This document shows, in pieces, positions 1 through 12,528 of a stretch of DNA of 64,000 bases. The number at the start of each line of letters is the position of its first letter. The first letter of the stretch is position 1. The notes beneath the pieces were generated by a model. It had not been told where the DNA came from, searched no databases, and saw only the letters and a list, made by a program, of their open reading frames with translations. The translations under genes were made by a program, and so were the position numbers. The stretch spans positions 15,716,951 through 15,780,950 of the forward strand of contig NC_064041.1 in assembly GCF_932526225.1 (NCBI RefSeq). The letters run 5' to 3'. Source of the DNA: Nematostella vectensis (lineage: Eukaryota > Cnidaria > Anthozoa > Actiniaria > Edwardsiidae).

Positions 1-1013
1 CTAATTTGATGTCATGTACACAATAAAAGAGATGCGCCCGTGCGCATGGCGAGTCCCCAAGGGACCCAAGACGCCCAATAAACCTCTATTTTTTGTCATC
101 CACAATCTCGGCGAGCTGTGCGTGGCGTAACCGTATTACAGGCCTGGGATCCTGGTTATTGTCCTCCAAATTAATGCGCGGGTTGGGATAACCTTGCAAG
201 AGTGTTGTACAGCATATTCGCTCGGAAATATCGGTGCTTGGGGCCTTCGGGTTCTTTACAGCCTTCCGTAAAAGCCTTGTGCTGCCATACCGATTGGGTA
301 ATCCGTATGTGTGGTTTCCGTTTTGTTCTTTAGACCGGGTTCGATCCCAGGCCAATGGGCCTTTTTTTTTAATTCGTTTTTTTTTCTTTGTGCTGGACCC
401 CCTTAATCCTGATAGGTTTTGCGCAAAAATAATAAAAAAAAGTGAGTGTGCAAAATAAGCTTGCTAGATGTATTGATTATATGTATTCAATTTGTTTCTA
501 GGAAGTTAACAAAAACACAAAGCAAAGAGTTTGAGGAAGTAAACAAGTATGTGAACTTTAATATTCTATTTGAAGGGGCGCATTTTGTACAGGGAAGCAT
601 ACATAAAATGCTTAACTGGTGGAGAGGGGAGAGGTAACAGTTTATTGAGCATAATGTCAACAATAGCAGGGGGAAGGGAGGGGCACTCTCTTCATACAAT
701 ATTGCAGTTGTTACCTATTATTAAATAAGTTTGTTATATATATTTGTTTATTAAGCAAGGTCTATTTCTGAGACAAGCAAACTCAAGTAAGAGCTGTTGA
801 AATAACAGGTGAGTGTTTAAAAAAAACAATTATCTGATTAGAAAACTAATGTAGATTCCTTTGCACCAAATAAGAACAAACTTCATTTTTTTTGTTATTT
901 ATGAGGAACGAGATGAGCTCTACAAGGCCAAGAAGAAATATGTATTGCTCGTCTAAATTATACAAGTAAATAATAATATTGAAAAAGAATTACTGTAAGT
1001 AATTAGAGTGGTT

Positions 1014-1138
1014 TTCATTAACCCGTGAAACAAAGTGTGATAGTTAAACGGTAATAGTTAGTAAAACACAAAAAAGAACAATAGAATCAGATCACAACAA
1101 AGTGTAATACGCTAAAGCGTAGTTCACGGGTTAATGAA
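1014..1138. repeat. 125-bp element with 16-bp perfect terminal inverted repeats
   Basis: Shown for copy 1; present at the same offset in every copy that reaches it. The ends ttcattaacccgtgaa (1014-1029) and ttcacgggttaatgaa (1123-1138) are exact reverse complements. A small inner palindrome, cgctaaagcg, lies at 1110-1119. It is either a MITE fixed in the ancestral unit or a large stem-loop; no clear target-site duplication is visible. The right repeat is mutated (ttcactagttaatgaa) in copies 5 and 6. Confidence 0.7.
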
Positions 1139-4027
1139 GGTTTTGACATTTCAACCTCACATCCACATGAAAGTAATGCCTAATATCGAGTGCCCTACAG
1201 TAAGTGTTTTGCAGTCAAGTTGTTTTCTGTTAGTAGGTAAAAATTTATTCTATATAATAGTAATCATAGCTATGGTCACCACTTACACATATAGAACTTG
1301 TAATGAAAAGAAAGAAAAAATATATATATGCAGTCAAACAACAGAATTGCATGATAACCTTGAATATATTGAATAAAGGACTGCAAGAAAACATCTTTTG
1401 TACTAGTTGCTTGAATTGACCCTTGGCTATTTTTAGCTGAATTTCCCTCCCCCTCTAAAAAAGAAAATAATAATAATAATAGAACAAAACTAAAAAGAAA
1501 ACAAACACAACAGAGACCCCCACCAACAATTTTGATTTTTTTTTACTTTCCTTTAAAGGGGGAGTGTCATGTTTAGGAGATTTGCAATAGCTCTAGAGCC
1601 CTGACACAATGAACTTCAGTGAAATTTTAATACTGACTTATGAGCTTTTGGTACATGTGGGAGACTTTGAACAAAAAAAAAAAATGACCACAAACTGTCC
1701 ATTAACATTGTTTTCAATATAATATTGCATATTATTTAATAAGGTATTGACAGCTTTTAAAAAGTTCAACTGTTTGTAGACACTTAAAAGCCTACAATAA
1801 ACACTGACTCCAGACATGCGCAGTACTATGTTGCTGCCCCTTTAAAGTAAAATACAGCTTTACTTAGTCAGCGTAGACAAAATTGCGGATTTTGTCAATA
1901 TTCTAATATGAAGATGTCAATATTCTCCCAACTTACGTCTTTATTTCTATTTATTTTATGCTTTTCACATGATACCAAAACAGCGTCATTTTTCTTCGCT
2001 AATTTGATGTCATGTACACAATAAAAGAGATGCGCCCGTGCGCATGGCGAGTCCCCATGGGACCCAAGACGCCCAAATAGACCTCTATTTTTTGTCATCC
2101 ACAATCTCGGCGAGCTGTGCGTGGCGTAACCGTATTACAGGCCTGGGATCCTGGTTATTGTCCTCCCCATTAATGCGCGGGTTGGGATAGCCTTGCAAGA
2201 GTGTTGTACAGCATATTCGCTCGGAAATATCGGTGCTTGGGGCCTTCGGGTTCTTTACAGCCTTCCGTAAAAGCCTTGTGCTGCCATACCGATTGGGTAA
2301 TCCGTATGTATGGTTTCCGTTTTGTTCTTCAGACCGGGTTCGATCCCAGGCCAATGGGCTTCTTGTTTTAGTTCGTTTTTTTTCTTTGTGCTGGACCCCC
2401 TTAATTCTGATAGGTTTTGCGCACAAATAATAAAAAAACTGAGTTTGCAAAATAAGCTTGCTAGATTTATTGATTATATGTATTCAATTTGTTCTTGGGA
2501 AGTTAACAAAAAAACACAAAGCAAAGAGTTTGAGGAAGTAAACATGTATATGAACTTTAATGTTCTATTTGAATGGGTGCATTTTGTACAGGGAAGCATA
2601 CATAGAATGCTTAACTGGTGGAGAGGGAAGAGGTAAAAGTTTATTGAGCATAATTTCAACAATAGCAGGGGGAAGAGAGGGGCACTCCCTTCATACAATA
2701 TTGCAGTTGTTACCTATTATTAAATAAGTTTGTAACATGTCTTTGTTTATTAAGCAAGGTCTATTTCTGAGACAAGCAAACTCAAGTAAGGCTGTTGAAA
2801 TAACAGGTGAGTGTTAAAAGAAAAACAATTATCTGATTAGAAAACTAATGTAGATTCCTTTGCACCAAAATAAGAACAAACTTCATTTTGTTTGTTATTT
2901 ATGAGGAACGAGATGAGCTCTACAAAGCCATAAAGAAATATGTATTGCTCATCTAAATTATACAAGTAAATAATAATATTAAAAAAGAACTACTGTAAGT
3001 ATCTAGAGTGGTTTTCATTAACCCGTGAAACAAAGTGTGATAGTTAAACGGTAATAGTTAGTAAAACACAAAAAAGTACAATAGAATCAGATCACCACAA
3101 AGTGTAATACGCTAAAGGGTAGTTCACGGGTTAATGAAGGTTTTGACATTTCAACCTTACATCCACATGAAAGTAATGCCTAATATCGAGTGCCCTACAG
3201 TAAGTGTTTTGCAGTCAAGTTGTTTTCTGTTAGTAGGTAAAAAAATATTCTAAATAATAGTAATCATAGCTATGGTCACCACTTACACATATAGCCTTGT
3301 AATGAAAAGAAAGAAAAAAAATATATATATGCAGTCAAACAACAGAATTGCATGATAACCTTGAATATGTTGAATAAAGGACTGCAAAAAAACATCTTTT
3401 GTACTAGTTGCTTGAATTGACCCTTGGCTATTTTTAGCTGAATTCCCCTCCCCCTCTAAAAAAGAAAATAATAATATAATAGAACAAAACTAAAAAGAAA
3501 ACAAACACAGCAGAGACCCCCACCAACAATTTTGATTTTTTTTTACTTTCCTTTAAAGGGGAGTGTCATGTTTAGGAGATTTGCAAGAGCTCTAGAGCCC
3601 TGACACAATGAACTTCAGTGAAATTCTAATACTGACTTATGAGCTTTTGGTACATGTGGGAGACTTTAAACAAAACAAAAAAAAATGACCACAAACTGTC
3701 CATTAACATAGTTTTCAATATAATATTGCATATTATTTAATAAGGTATTGACAGCTTTTAAAAAGTTCAACTGTTTGTAGACACGTAAAAGCCTACAATA
3801 AACACTGACTCCAGACATGCGCAGTACTATGTTGCTGCCCCTTTAAAGTAAAATACAGCTTTACTTAGTCAGCGTAGACAAAATTGCGGATTTTGTCAAT
3901 ATTCTAATATGAAGATGTCAATATTCTCCCCCCTTACGTCTTTATTTCTATTTATTTTATGCTTTTCACATGATACCAAAACAGCGTCATTTTTCTTCGC
4001 TAATTTGATGTCATGTACACAATAAAA

Positions 4028-4094
4028 GAGATGCGCCCGTGCGCATGGCGAGTCCCCAAGGGACCCAAGACGCCCAAATAGACCTCTATTTTTT
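4028..4094 (+). other. Twin-hairpin segment ending in T6, in each unit
   Basis: Directly upstream of the candidate RNA, each unit has two short perfect hairpins: atgcgc/gcgcat around a ccgt loop (4031-4046) and gtccc/gggac around a caa loop (4052-4064). A T6 run follows at 4089-4094. The segment is kept in nearly every copy (copy 1 at about 33-95). It could be the 5' part of a longer RNA or a small separate transcript. The gcgcat halves also resemble NRF1-type promoter half sites, so a promoter role is possible. Function is not established. Confidence 0.3.
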
Positions 4095-4109
4095 GTCATC
4101 CACAATCTC

Positions 4110-4369
4110 GGCGAGCTGTGCGTGGCGTAACCGTATTACAGGCCTGGGATCCTGGTTATTGTCCTCCCCATTAATGCGCGGGTTGGGATAACCTTGCAAG
4201 AGTGTTGTACAGCATATTCGCTCGGAAATATCGGTGCTTGGGGCCTTCGGGTTCTTTACAGCCTTCCGTAAAAGCCTTGTGCTGCCATACCGATTGGGTA
4301 ATCCGTATGTATGTTTTCCGTTTTGTTCTTCAGACCGGGTTCGATCCCAGGCCAATGGGCCTTTTTTTT
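4110..4369 (+). ncRNA. Candidate structured pol III RNA, one per array unit
   Basis: Described here in copy 3; equivalents lie at the same offset in the other units (copy 1 about 110-370). Seen directly: an A-box-like match tggcgtaaccg at 4123-4133; ggcctgggatc at 4141-4151, the exact reverse complement of gatcccaggcc at 4343-4353, so the ends could form an 11-bp closing stem; a full B-box match ggttcgatcc at 4338-4347; and a run of 8 T at 4362-4369, which would serve as a pol III terminator. The A-to-B spacing of about 205 bp is long for a tRNA-type promoter. The segment does not fold as a tRNA: the 3' acceptor side finds no proper 5' partner. It does not match 5S, U1-U6, SRP, 7SK or RNase P/MRP RNA as far as I can recall them. 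That it is transcribed is inference. Copies 10 and 14 carry changes in the B-box and stem (ttccatctcagg), and copy 5 is interrupted. Confidence 0.4.
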
Positions 4370-7314
4370 AATTCGTTTTTTTTCTCTGTGCTGGACCCTC
4401 TTAATCCTGATAGGTTTTGCGCAAAAATAATAAAAAAAAGTGAGTTTGCAAAATAAGCTTGCTAGATTTATTGATTATATGTATTCAATTTGTTCCTAGG
4501 AAGTTAACAAAAAACACAAAGCAAAGAGTTTGAGGAAGTAAACAAGTATGTGAACTTTAATGTTCTATTTGAAGGGGTGCATTTTGTACAGGGAAGCATA
4601 CATAGAATGCTTAACTGGTGGAGAGGGAAGAGGTAAAAGTTTATTGAGCATAATTTCAACAATAGCAGGGGGAAGAGAGGGGCACTCTCTTCATACAATA
4701 TTGCAGTTGTTACCTATTATTAAATAAGTTTGTAACATGTCTTTGTTTATTAAGCAAGGTCTATTTCTGAGACAAGCAAACTCAAGTAAGGCTGTTGAAA
4801 TAACAGGTTAGTGTTAAAAGAAAAACAATTATCTGATTAGAAAACTACTGTAGATTCCTTTGCACCAAAATAAGAACAAACTTCATTTTGTTTGCTATTT
4901 ATGAGGAACGAGATGAGCTCTACAAAGCCATAAAGAAATATGTATTGCTCATCTAAATTATACAAGTAAATAATAATATTAAAAAAGAACTACTGTAAGT
5001 ATCTAGAGTGGTTTTCATTAACCCGTGAAACAAAGTGTGATAGTTAAACGGTAATAGTTAGTAAAACACAAAAAAGTACAATAGAATCAGATCACAACAA
5101 AGTGTAATACGCTAAAGCGTAGTTTACGGGTTAATAAAGGTTTTGACATTTCAACCTTACATCCACATGAAAGTAATGCCTAATATCGAGTGCCCTACAG
5201 TAAGTGTCTTGCAGTCAAGTTGTTTTCTGTTAGTAGGTAAAAAATTATTCTATATAATAGTAATCATAGCTATGGTCACCACTTACACATATAGCCTTGT
5301 AATAAAAAGAAAGAAAAAATATATATATGCAGTCAAACAACAGAATTGCATGATAACCTTGAATATATTGAATAAAGGACTGCAAAAAAACATCTTTTGA
5401 ACTAGTTGCTTGAATTGACCCTTGGCTATTTTTAGCTGAATTCCCCTCCCCCTCTAAAAAAGAAAATAATAATAATAATAGAACAAAACTAAAAAGAAAA
5501 CAAACACAACAGAGACCCCCACCAACAATTTTGATTTTTTTTACTTTCCTTTAAAAGAGGAGTGTCATGGTTAAGAGATTTGCAATAGCTCTAGAGCCCT
5601 GACACAATGAACTTCAGTGAAATTCTAATACTGACTTATGAGCTTTAGGTACATGTGGGAGACTTTAAACAAAACAAAAAAAATGACCCCAAACTGTCAA
5701 TTAACATAGTTTTCAATATAATATTGCATATTATTTAATAAGGTATTCACAGCTTTTAAAAAGTTCAACTGTTTGTTGACACTTAAAAGCCTACAATAAT
5801 CACTGACTCCAGACATGCGCAGTACTATGTTGCTGCCCCTTTAAAGTAAAATACAGCTTTACTTAGTCAGCGTAGACAAAATTGCGGATTTTGTCAATAT
5901 TCTAATATGAAGATGTTAATATTCTCCCCCCTTACGTATTTATTTCTATTTATTTTATGCTTTTCACATGATACCAAAACAGCGTCATTTTTCTTCGCTA
6001 ATTTGATGTCATGTACACAATAAAAGAGATGCGCCCGTGCGCATGGCGAGTCCCCAAGGGACCCAAGACGCCCAAATAGACCTCTATTTTTTGTCATCCA
6101 CAATCTCGGCGAGCTGTGCGTGGCGTAACCGTATTACAGGCCTGGGATCCTGGTTATTGTCCTCCCCATTAATGCGCGGGTTGGGATAACCTTGCAAGAG
6201 TGTTGTACAGCATATTCGCTCGGAAATATCGGTGCTTGGGGCCTTCGGGTTCTTTACAGCCTTCCGTAAAAGCCTTGTGCTGCCATACCGATTGGGTAAT
6301 CCGTATGTATGGTTTCCGTTTTGTTCTTCAGACCGGGTTCGATCCCAGGCCAATGGGCTTTGTTTTTTTAATTCGTTTTTTTTTTCTTTGTGCTGGACCC
6401 CCTTAATCCTGATAGGTTTTGCGCAAAAATAATGAAAAAGTGAGTTTGCAAAATAAGCTTGCTAGATTTATTGATTATATGTATTCAATTTGTTCCTAGG
6501 AAGTTAACAAAAAACACAAAGCAAAGAGTTTGAGGAAGTTAACAAGTATGTGAACTTTAATGTTTTATTTGAAGGGGTGCATTTTGTACAGGGAAGCATA
6601 CATAGAATGCTTAACTGGTGGAGAGGGAAGAGGTAAAAGTTTATTGAGCATAATTTCAACAATAGCAGGGGGAAAAGAGGGGCACTCTCTTCGTACAATA
6701 TTGCAGTTGTTACCTATTATTAAATAAGTTTGTAACATGTCTTTGTTTATTAAGCAAGGTCTATTTCTGAGACAAGCAAACTCAAGTAAGGCTGTTGAAA
6801 TAACAGGTGAGTGTTAAAAGAAAAACAATTATCTGATTAGAAAACTACTGTAGATTCCTTTGAACCAAAATAAGAACAAACTTCATTTTGTTTGTTATTT
6901 ATGAGGAACGAGATGAGCTCTACAAAGCCATAAAGAAATATGTATTGCTCATCTAAATTATACAAGTAAATAATAATATTAAAAAAGAACTACTGTAAGT
7001 ATCTAGAGTGGTTTTCATTAACCCGTGAAACAAAGTGTGATAGTTAAACGGTAATAGTTAGTAAAACACAAAAAAGTACAATAGAATCAGATCACCAAAA
7101 AGTGTAATACGCTAAAGCGTAGTTCACGGGTTAATGAAGGTTTTGACATTTCAACCTTACATCCACATGAAAGTAATGCCTAATATCGAATGCCCTACAG
7201 TAAGTGTTTTGCAGTCAAGTTGTTTTCTGTTAGTAGGTAAAAAAATATTCTAAATAATAGTAATCATAGCTATGGTCACCACTTACACATATAGAACTTA
7301 AAATGAAAAGAAAG

Positions 7315-7317
<3 letters not shown>

Positions 7318-7355
<38 letters not shown>
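7318..7355. repeat. (TA)n microsatellite in array copy 4
   Basis: Pure TA dinucleotide run at the unit position that in most copies has only three to five TA repeats. Length differs strongly between copies, consistent with slippage after the units duplicated. Confidence 0.95.
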
Positions 7356-7358
<3 letters not shown>

Positions 7359-8407
7359 GTCAAACAACAGAATTGCATGATAACCTTGAATATATTGAAT
7401 AAAGGACTGCAAAAAACATCGTTTGTACTAGTTGCTTGAATTGACCCTTGGCTATTTTTAGCTGAATTCCCCTCCCCCTCTAAAAAAGAAAATAATAATA
7501 ATAATAGAACAAATCTAAAAAGAAAACAAACACAACAGAGACCCCCACCAACAATTTTGATTTTTTTTTACTTTCCTTAAAAAGGGGAGTGTCATGGTTA
7601 AGAGATTTGCAATAGCTCTAGAGACCTGACACAATGAACTTCAGTGAAATTCTAATACTGACTTATGAGCTTTTGGTACATGTGGGAGACTTTAAACAAA
7701 ACAAAAAAATGACCACAAACTGTCAATTAACATAGTTTTCAATATAATATTGCATATTATTTAATAAGGTATTCACAGCTTTTAAAAAGGTCAACTGTTT
7801 GTTGACACTTAAAAGCCTACAATAATCACTGACTCCAGACATGCGCAGTACTATGTTGCTGCCCCTTTAAAGTAAAATACAGCTTTACTTAGTCAGCGTA
7901 GACAAAATTGCGGATTTTGTCAATATTCTAATATGAAGATGTCAATATTCTCCCCCCTTACGTCTTTATTTCTATTTATTTTATGCTTTTCACATGATAC
8001 CAAAACAGCGTCTTTTTTCTTCGCTAATTTTATGTCATGTACACAATAAAAGAGATGCGCCCGTGCGCATGGCGAGTCCCCAAGGGACCCAAGACGCCCA
8101 AATAGACCTCTATTTTTTGTCATCCACAATCTCAGCGAGCTGTGCGTGGCGTAACCGTATTACAGGCCTGGGATCCTGGTTATTGTCCTCCCCATTAATG
8201 CGCGGGTTGGGTTAACCTTGCAAGATTGTTGTACAGCATATTCGCTCGGAAATATCGGTGCTTGGGGCCTTCGGGTTCTTTACAGCCTTCCGTAAAAGCC
8301 TTGTGCTATTTTATTTTTTACTTTATTTACAGAGGGTGACACTTAATAGTGTAATACACTAGTAAACTTGTGGCCCTCAAAACTCATACATACAAAAAAT
8401 ACAATAT

Positions 8408-8410
<3 letters not shown>

Positions 8411-8482
<72 letters not shown>
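8411..8482. repeat. (AT)n microsatellite in the LINE 3' region
   Basis: Pure AT run of about 72 bp downstream of the LINE stop codon, part of its 3' tail region. Confidence 0.95.
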
Positions 8483-8487
<5 letters not shown>

Positions 8488-8578
8488 CTCTATTTACAAT
8501 ACAAATTATAAAAATACTATTCCCACCCAGACCAAAAGGAGAAAAAAAAAAGATTAAATAAATAAAATAAAATATGAG

Positions 8579-9291
8579 TTAATTCGAAATATTAAAATGA
8601 TTTAAAAGTAATTGTTCATTAAGATATTTATGACGGAGAGCGTTCTTAAAAGAGCTTATATTAGGCAGTTTCTTTATGCTGGCTTCTAAATTGTTCCATT
8701 TACGGATGGCATTTACTGTAAACGTTTTCCCACCTTCGGTTTTTCTAATATACTTTGGAGTTATAAAATTCAGTCCTGAGAAACGAGTATTTCTATTATG
8801 AAGTGTATTGTTCAGCTTAAGAGTTTCAATTAGATATTCGGGCACCATCAGTTGTAGCCTTTTAAAGAGAATAGAACACATTGAGATGTGATTGTCCAGA
8901 TAGAAAGGCAGCCATTGAAGTCTATTAAACAACGGTACTGAGGGTGCTCTGGGTTCAGCGTTGAGTATTAGACGTGCAGCTCTTTTTTGTAGAGTTAGAA
9001 ATCTTGACAAACAATCCTTAGTTGATGCTGTTTGCCAAACAGTCCCAGCATAGCTAAACAAAGGTTTGATCATGGCATTATAGAAATTTGTTCTTTGTTT
9101 GAGGGGTAGACAACCTTTGATCTTATTTAGTACGCCGATTCTTCCTGCAATTTTCTTGTATGTCCTTTCAGCGTGATCCGAAAAGGTCAATTTACTGTCC
9201 ACATCCAGTCCAAGGAGTCTTACTGATTCCACTGATTCAAGGGTGTTTCCATTAGATGTCGAAATGGATAATTTACTGTGTGGTGCTTTCT
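8579..9291 (-). pseudogene. LINE reverse transcriptase, C-terminal fragment
   Basis: The open frame holds about 237 residues of the region downstream of the RT catalytic core. It includes the motif VRLLGLDVDSKLTFSDHAE, typical of the thumb region of Jockey/CR1/RTE-like elements, and the segment KRAARLILNAEPR. No stop interrupts it up to the natural stop at 8579, so the insertion is fairly recent. The catalytic YxDD motif and the endonuclease are missing because of 5' truncation. The apparent upstream start belongs to the host repeat and is not the element's own. Confidence 0.85.
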
Positions 9292-10331
9292 GTGTGCTGC
9301 AATACCGATTGGGTAATCCGTATGTATGGTTTCCGTTTTGTTCTTCAGACCGGGTTCGATCCCAGGCCAATGGGCTTTTTTTTTAAATTCGTTTTTTTTT
9401 CTTTGTGCTGGACCCCCTTAATCCTGATAGGTTTTGCGCAAAAATAATAAAAAAAAGTGAGTTTGCAAAATAAGCTTGCTAGATTTATTGATTATATGTA
9501 TTCAATTTGTTCCTAGGAAGTTAACAAAAACACAAAGCAAAGAGTTTGAGGAAGCAAACAAGTATGTGAACTTTAATGTTCTATTTGAAGGGGCGCATTT
9601 TGTACAGGGAAGCATACATAGAATGCTTAACTGGTGGAGAGGGAAGAGGTAAAAGTTTATTGAGCATAATTTCAACAATAGCAGGGGGAAGAGAGGGGCA
9701 CTCTCTTCATACAATATTGCAGTTGTTACCTATTATTAAATAAGTTTGTAACATGTCTTTGTTTATTAAGCAAGGTCTATTTCTGAGACAAGCAAACTCA
9801 AGTAAGGCTGTTGAAATAACAGGTGAGTGTTAAAAGAAAAACAATTATCTGATTAGAAAACTACTGTAGATTCCTTTGCACCAAAATAAGAACAAACTTC
9901 ATTTTGTTTGTTATTTATGAGGAACGAGATGAGCTCTAAAAAGCCATAAAGAAATATGTATTGCTCATGTAAATTATACAAGTAAATAATAATATTAAAA
10001 AAGAACTACTGTAAGTAATTAGAGTGGTTTTCATTAACCCGTGAAACAAAGTGTGATAGTTAAACGGTAATAGTTAGTAAAACACAAAAAAGTACAATAG
10101 AATCAGATCACCACAAAGTGTAATACGCTAAAGCGTAGTTCACTAGTTAATGAAGGTTTTCACATTTCAACCTTACATCCACATGAAAGTAATGCCTAAT
10201 ATCGAGTGCCCTACAGTAAGTGTTTTGCAGTCAAGTTGTTTTCTGTTAGTAGGTAAAAAAATATTCTAAATAATAGTAATCATAGCTATGGTCACCACTT
10301 ACACATATAGAACTTGTAATGAAAAGAAAGG

Positions 10332-10431
<100 letters not shown>

Positions 10432-12416
10432 GTCAAACAACCGAATTGCATGATAACCTTGAATATATTAAATAAAGGACTGCAAAAAAACATAATTTGT
10501 ACTAGTTGCTTGAATTGACCCTTGGCTATTTTTAGCTGAATTCCCCTCCCCCTCTAAAAAAGAAAATAATAATAATAATAGAACAAAACTAAAAAGAAAA
10601 CAAACACAACAGAGACCCCCACCAACAATTTTGATTTTTTTTACTTTCCTTTAAAAGGGGAGTGTCATGGTTAAGAGATTTGCAATAGCTCTAGAGCCAT
10701 GACAAAATGAACTTCAGTGAAATTCTAATACTGACTTATGAGCTTTTGGTACATGTGGGAGACTTTAAACAAAACAAAAAAAATGACCACAAACTGTCAA
10801 TTAACATAGTTTTCAGTATAATATTGCATATTATTTAATAAGGTATTCACAGCTTTTAAAAAGTTCTACTGTCTGTTGACACTTAAAAGCCTACAATAAT
10901 CACTGACTCCAGACATGCGCAGTACTATGTTGCTGCCCCTTTTAAGTAAAATACAGCTTTACTTAGTCAGCGTAGACAAAATTGCGGATTTTGTCAATAT
11001 TTTAATATGAATATGTCAATATTCACCCCCCTTACGTCTTTATTTCTATTTATTTTATGATTTTCACATGATACCAAAACAGCGTCTTTTTTCTTCGCTA
11101 AGTTGATGTCATGTACACAATAAAAGAGATGCGCCCGTGCGCATGGCGAGTCCCCAAGGGACCCAAGACGCCCAAATAGACCTCTATTTTTTGTCATCCA
11201 CAATCTCGGCGAGCTGTGCGTGGCGTAACCGTATTACAGGCCTGGGATCCTGGTTATTGTCCTCCCCATTAATGCGCGGGTTGGGATAACCTTGCAAGAG
11301 TGTTGTACAGCATATTCGCTCGGAAATATCGGTGCTTGGGGCCTTCGGGTTCTTTACAGCCTTCCGTAAAAGCCTTGTGCTGCCATACCGATTGGGTAAT
11401 CCGTATGTATGGTTTCCGTTTTGTTCTTCAGACCGGGTTCGATCCCAGGCCAATAGGCTTTTTTTTTTTTAAATTCGTTTTTTTTTCTTTGTGCTGGACC
11501 CCCTTAATCCTGATAGGTTTTGCGCAAAAATAATAAAAAAAAGTGAGTTTGCGAAATAAGCTTGCTAGATTTATTGATTATATGTATTCAATTTGTTCCT
11601 AGGAAGTTAACAAAAAACACAAAGCAAAGAGTTTGAGGAAGTAAACAAGTATGTGAACTTTAATGTTCTATTTGAAGGGGTGCATTTTGTACAGGGAAGC
11701 ATACATAGAATGCTTAACTTTTGGAGAGGGAAGAGGTAAAAGTTTATTGAGCATAATTTCAACAATAGCAGGGGGAAGAGCGGGGCACTCTCTTCATACA
11801 ATATTGCAGCTGTTACTTCTTATTAAATAAGTTTGTAACATGTCTTTGTTTATTAAGCAAGGTCTATTTCTGAGACAAGCAAACTCAAGTAAGAGCTGTT
11901 GAAATAACAGGTGAGTGTTAAAAAAAACAATTATCTGATTAGAAAACTAATGTAGATTCCTTTGCACCAAATAAGAACAAACTTCATTTTGTTTGTTATT
12001 TATGAGGAACGAGATGAGCTCTACAAGGCCAAGAAGAAATATGTATTGCTCGTCTAAATTATACAAGTAAATAATAATATTAAAAAAGAACTACTGTAAG
12101 TAATTAGAGTGGTTTTCATTAACCCGTGAAACAAAGTGTGATAGTTAAACGGTAATAGTTAGTAAAACACAAAAAAGTACAATAGAATCAGATCACCACA
12201 AAGTGTAATACGCTAAAGCGTAGTTCACTAGTTAATGAAGGTTTTCACATTTCAACCTTACATCCACATGAAAGTAATGCCTAATATCGAGTGCCCTACA
12301 GTAAGTGTTTTGCAGTCAAGTTGTTTTCTGTTAGTAGGTAAAAAAATATTCTAAATAATAGTAATCATAGCTATGGTCACCACTTACACATATAGAACTT
12401 GTAATGAAAAGAAAGA

Positions 12417-12528
<112 letters not shown>

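Larger units (their letters stand above)
8308..9292 (-). mobile_element. 5'-truncated non-LTR retrotransposon (LINE) insertion
   Basis: A 985-bp insertion splits array copy 5 inside the candidate RNA core. It is flanked by a 6-bp direct repeat tgtgct (8302-8307 and 9293-9298), read as the target-site duplication. It lies on the minus strand, so its 3' end is at the left and ends in an A-rich tail with AATAAA-like signals (attttattttttactttattt on the plus strand). Only the C-terminal part of the reverse-transcriptase ORF and the 3' UTR, including a (TA)n tract, are present. This fits the usual 5' truncation of target-primed reverse transcription, so it cannot be autonomous. Confidence 0.9.

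Noticed and set aside
86-355. 89-codon minus-strand ORF open in most array copies, and the 69-codon minus-strand ORF next to it
   Set aside because: They lie on the opposite strand of the RNA-like core, contain the antisense of the B-box, lack similarity I recognise, and stay open mainly because the core has few indels. Amino-acid changes do not look constrained. Shadow ORFs are the simpler reading.
487-699. Minus-strand leucine-rich ORF (MYEESAP...) in each unit
   Set aside because: It is antisense to the exon-like block, varies in frame at the A-run among copies and has no start context or family match; it is hydrophobic because of the T-rich antisense.
4110-4369. tRNA, 5S, SRP, snRNA or RNase P/MRP identity for the array core
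   Set aside because: A B-box is present, but the acceptor stem does not pair as in a tRNA. The characteristic sequences of the other classes, as far as known to me, are missing. A short likeness to the 5' region of MRP RNA around aggcctg...cctcccc is too weak to use.
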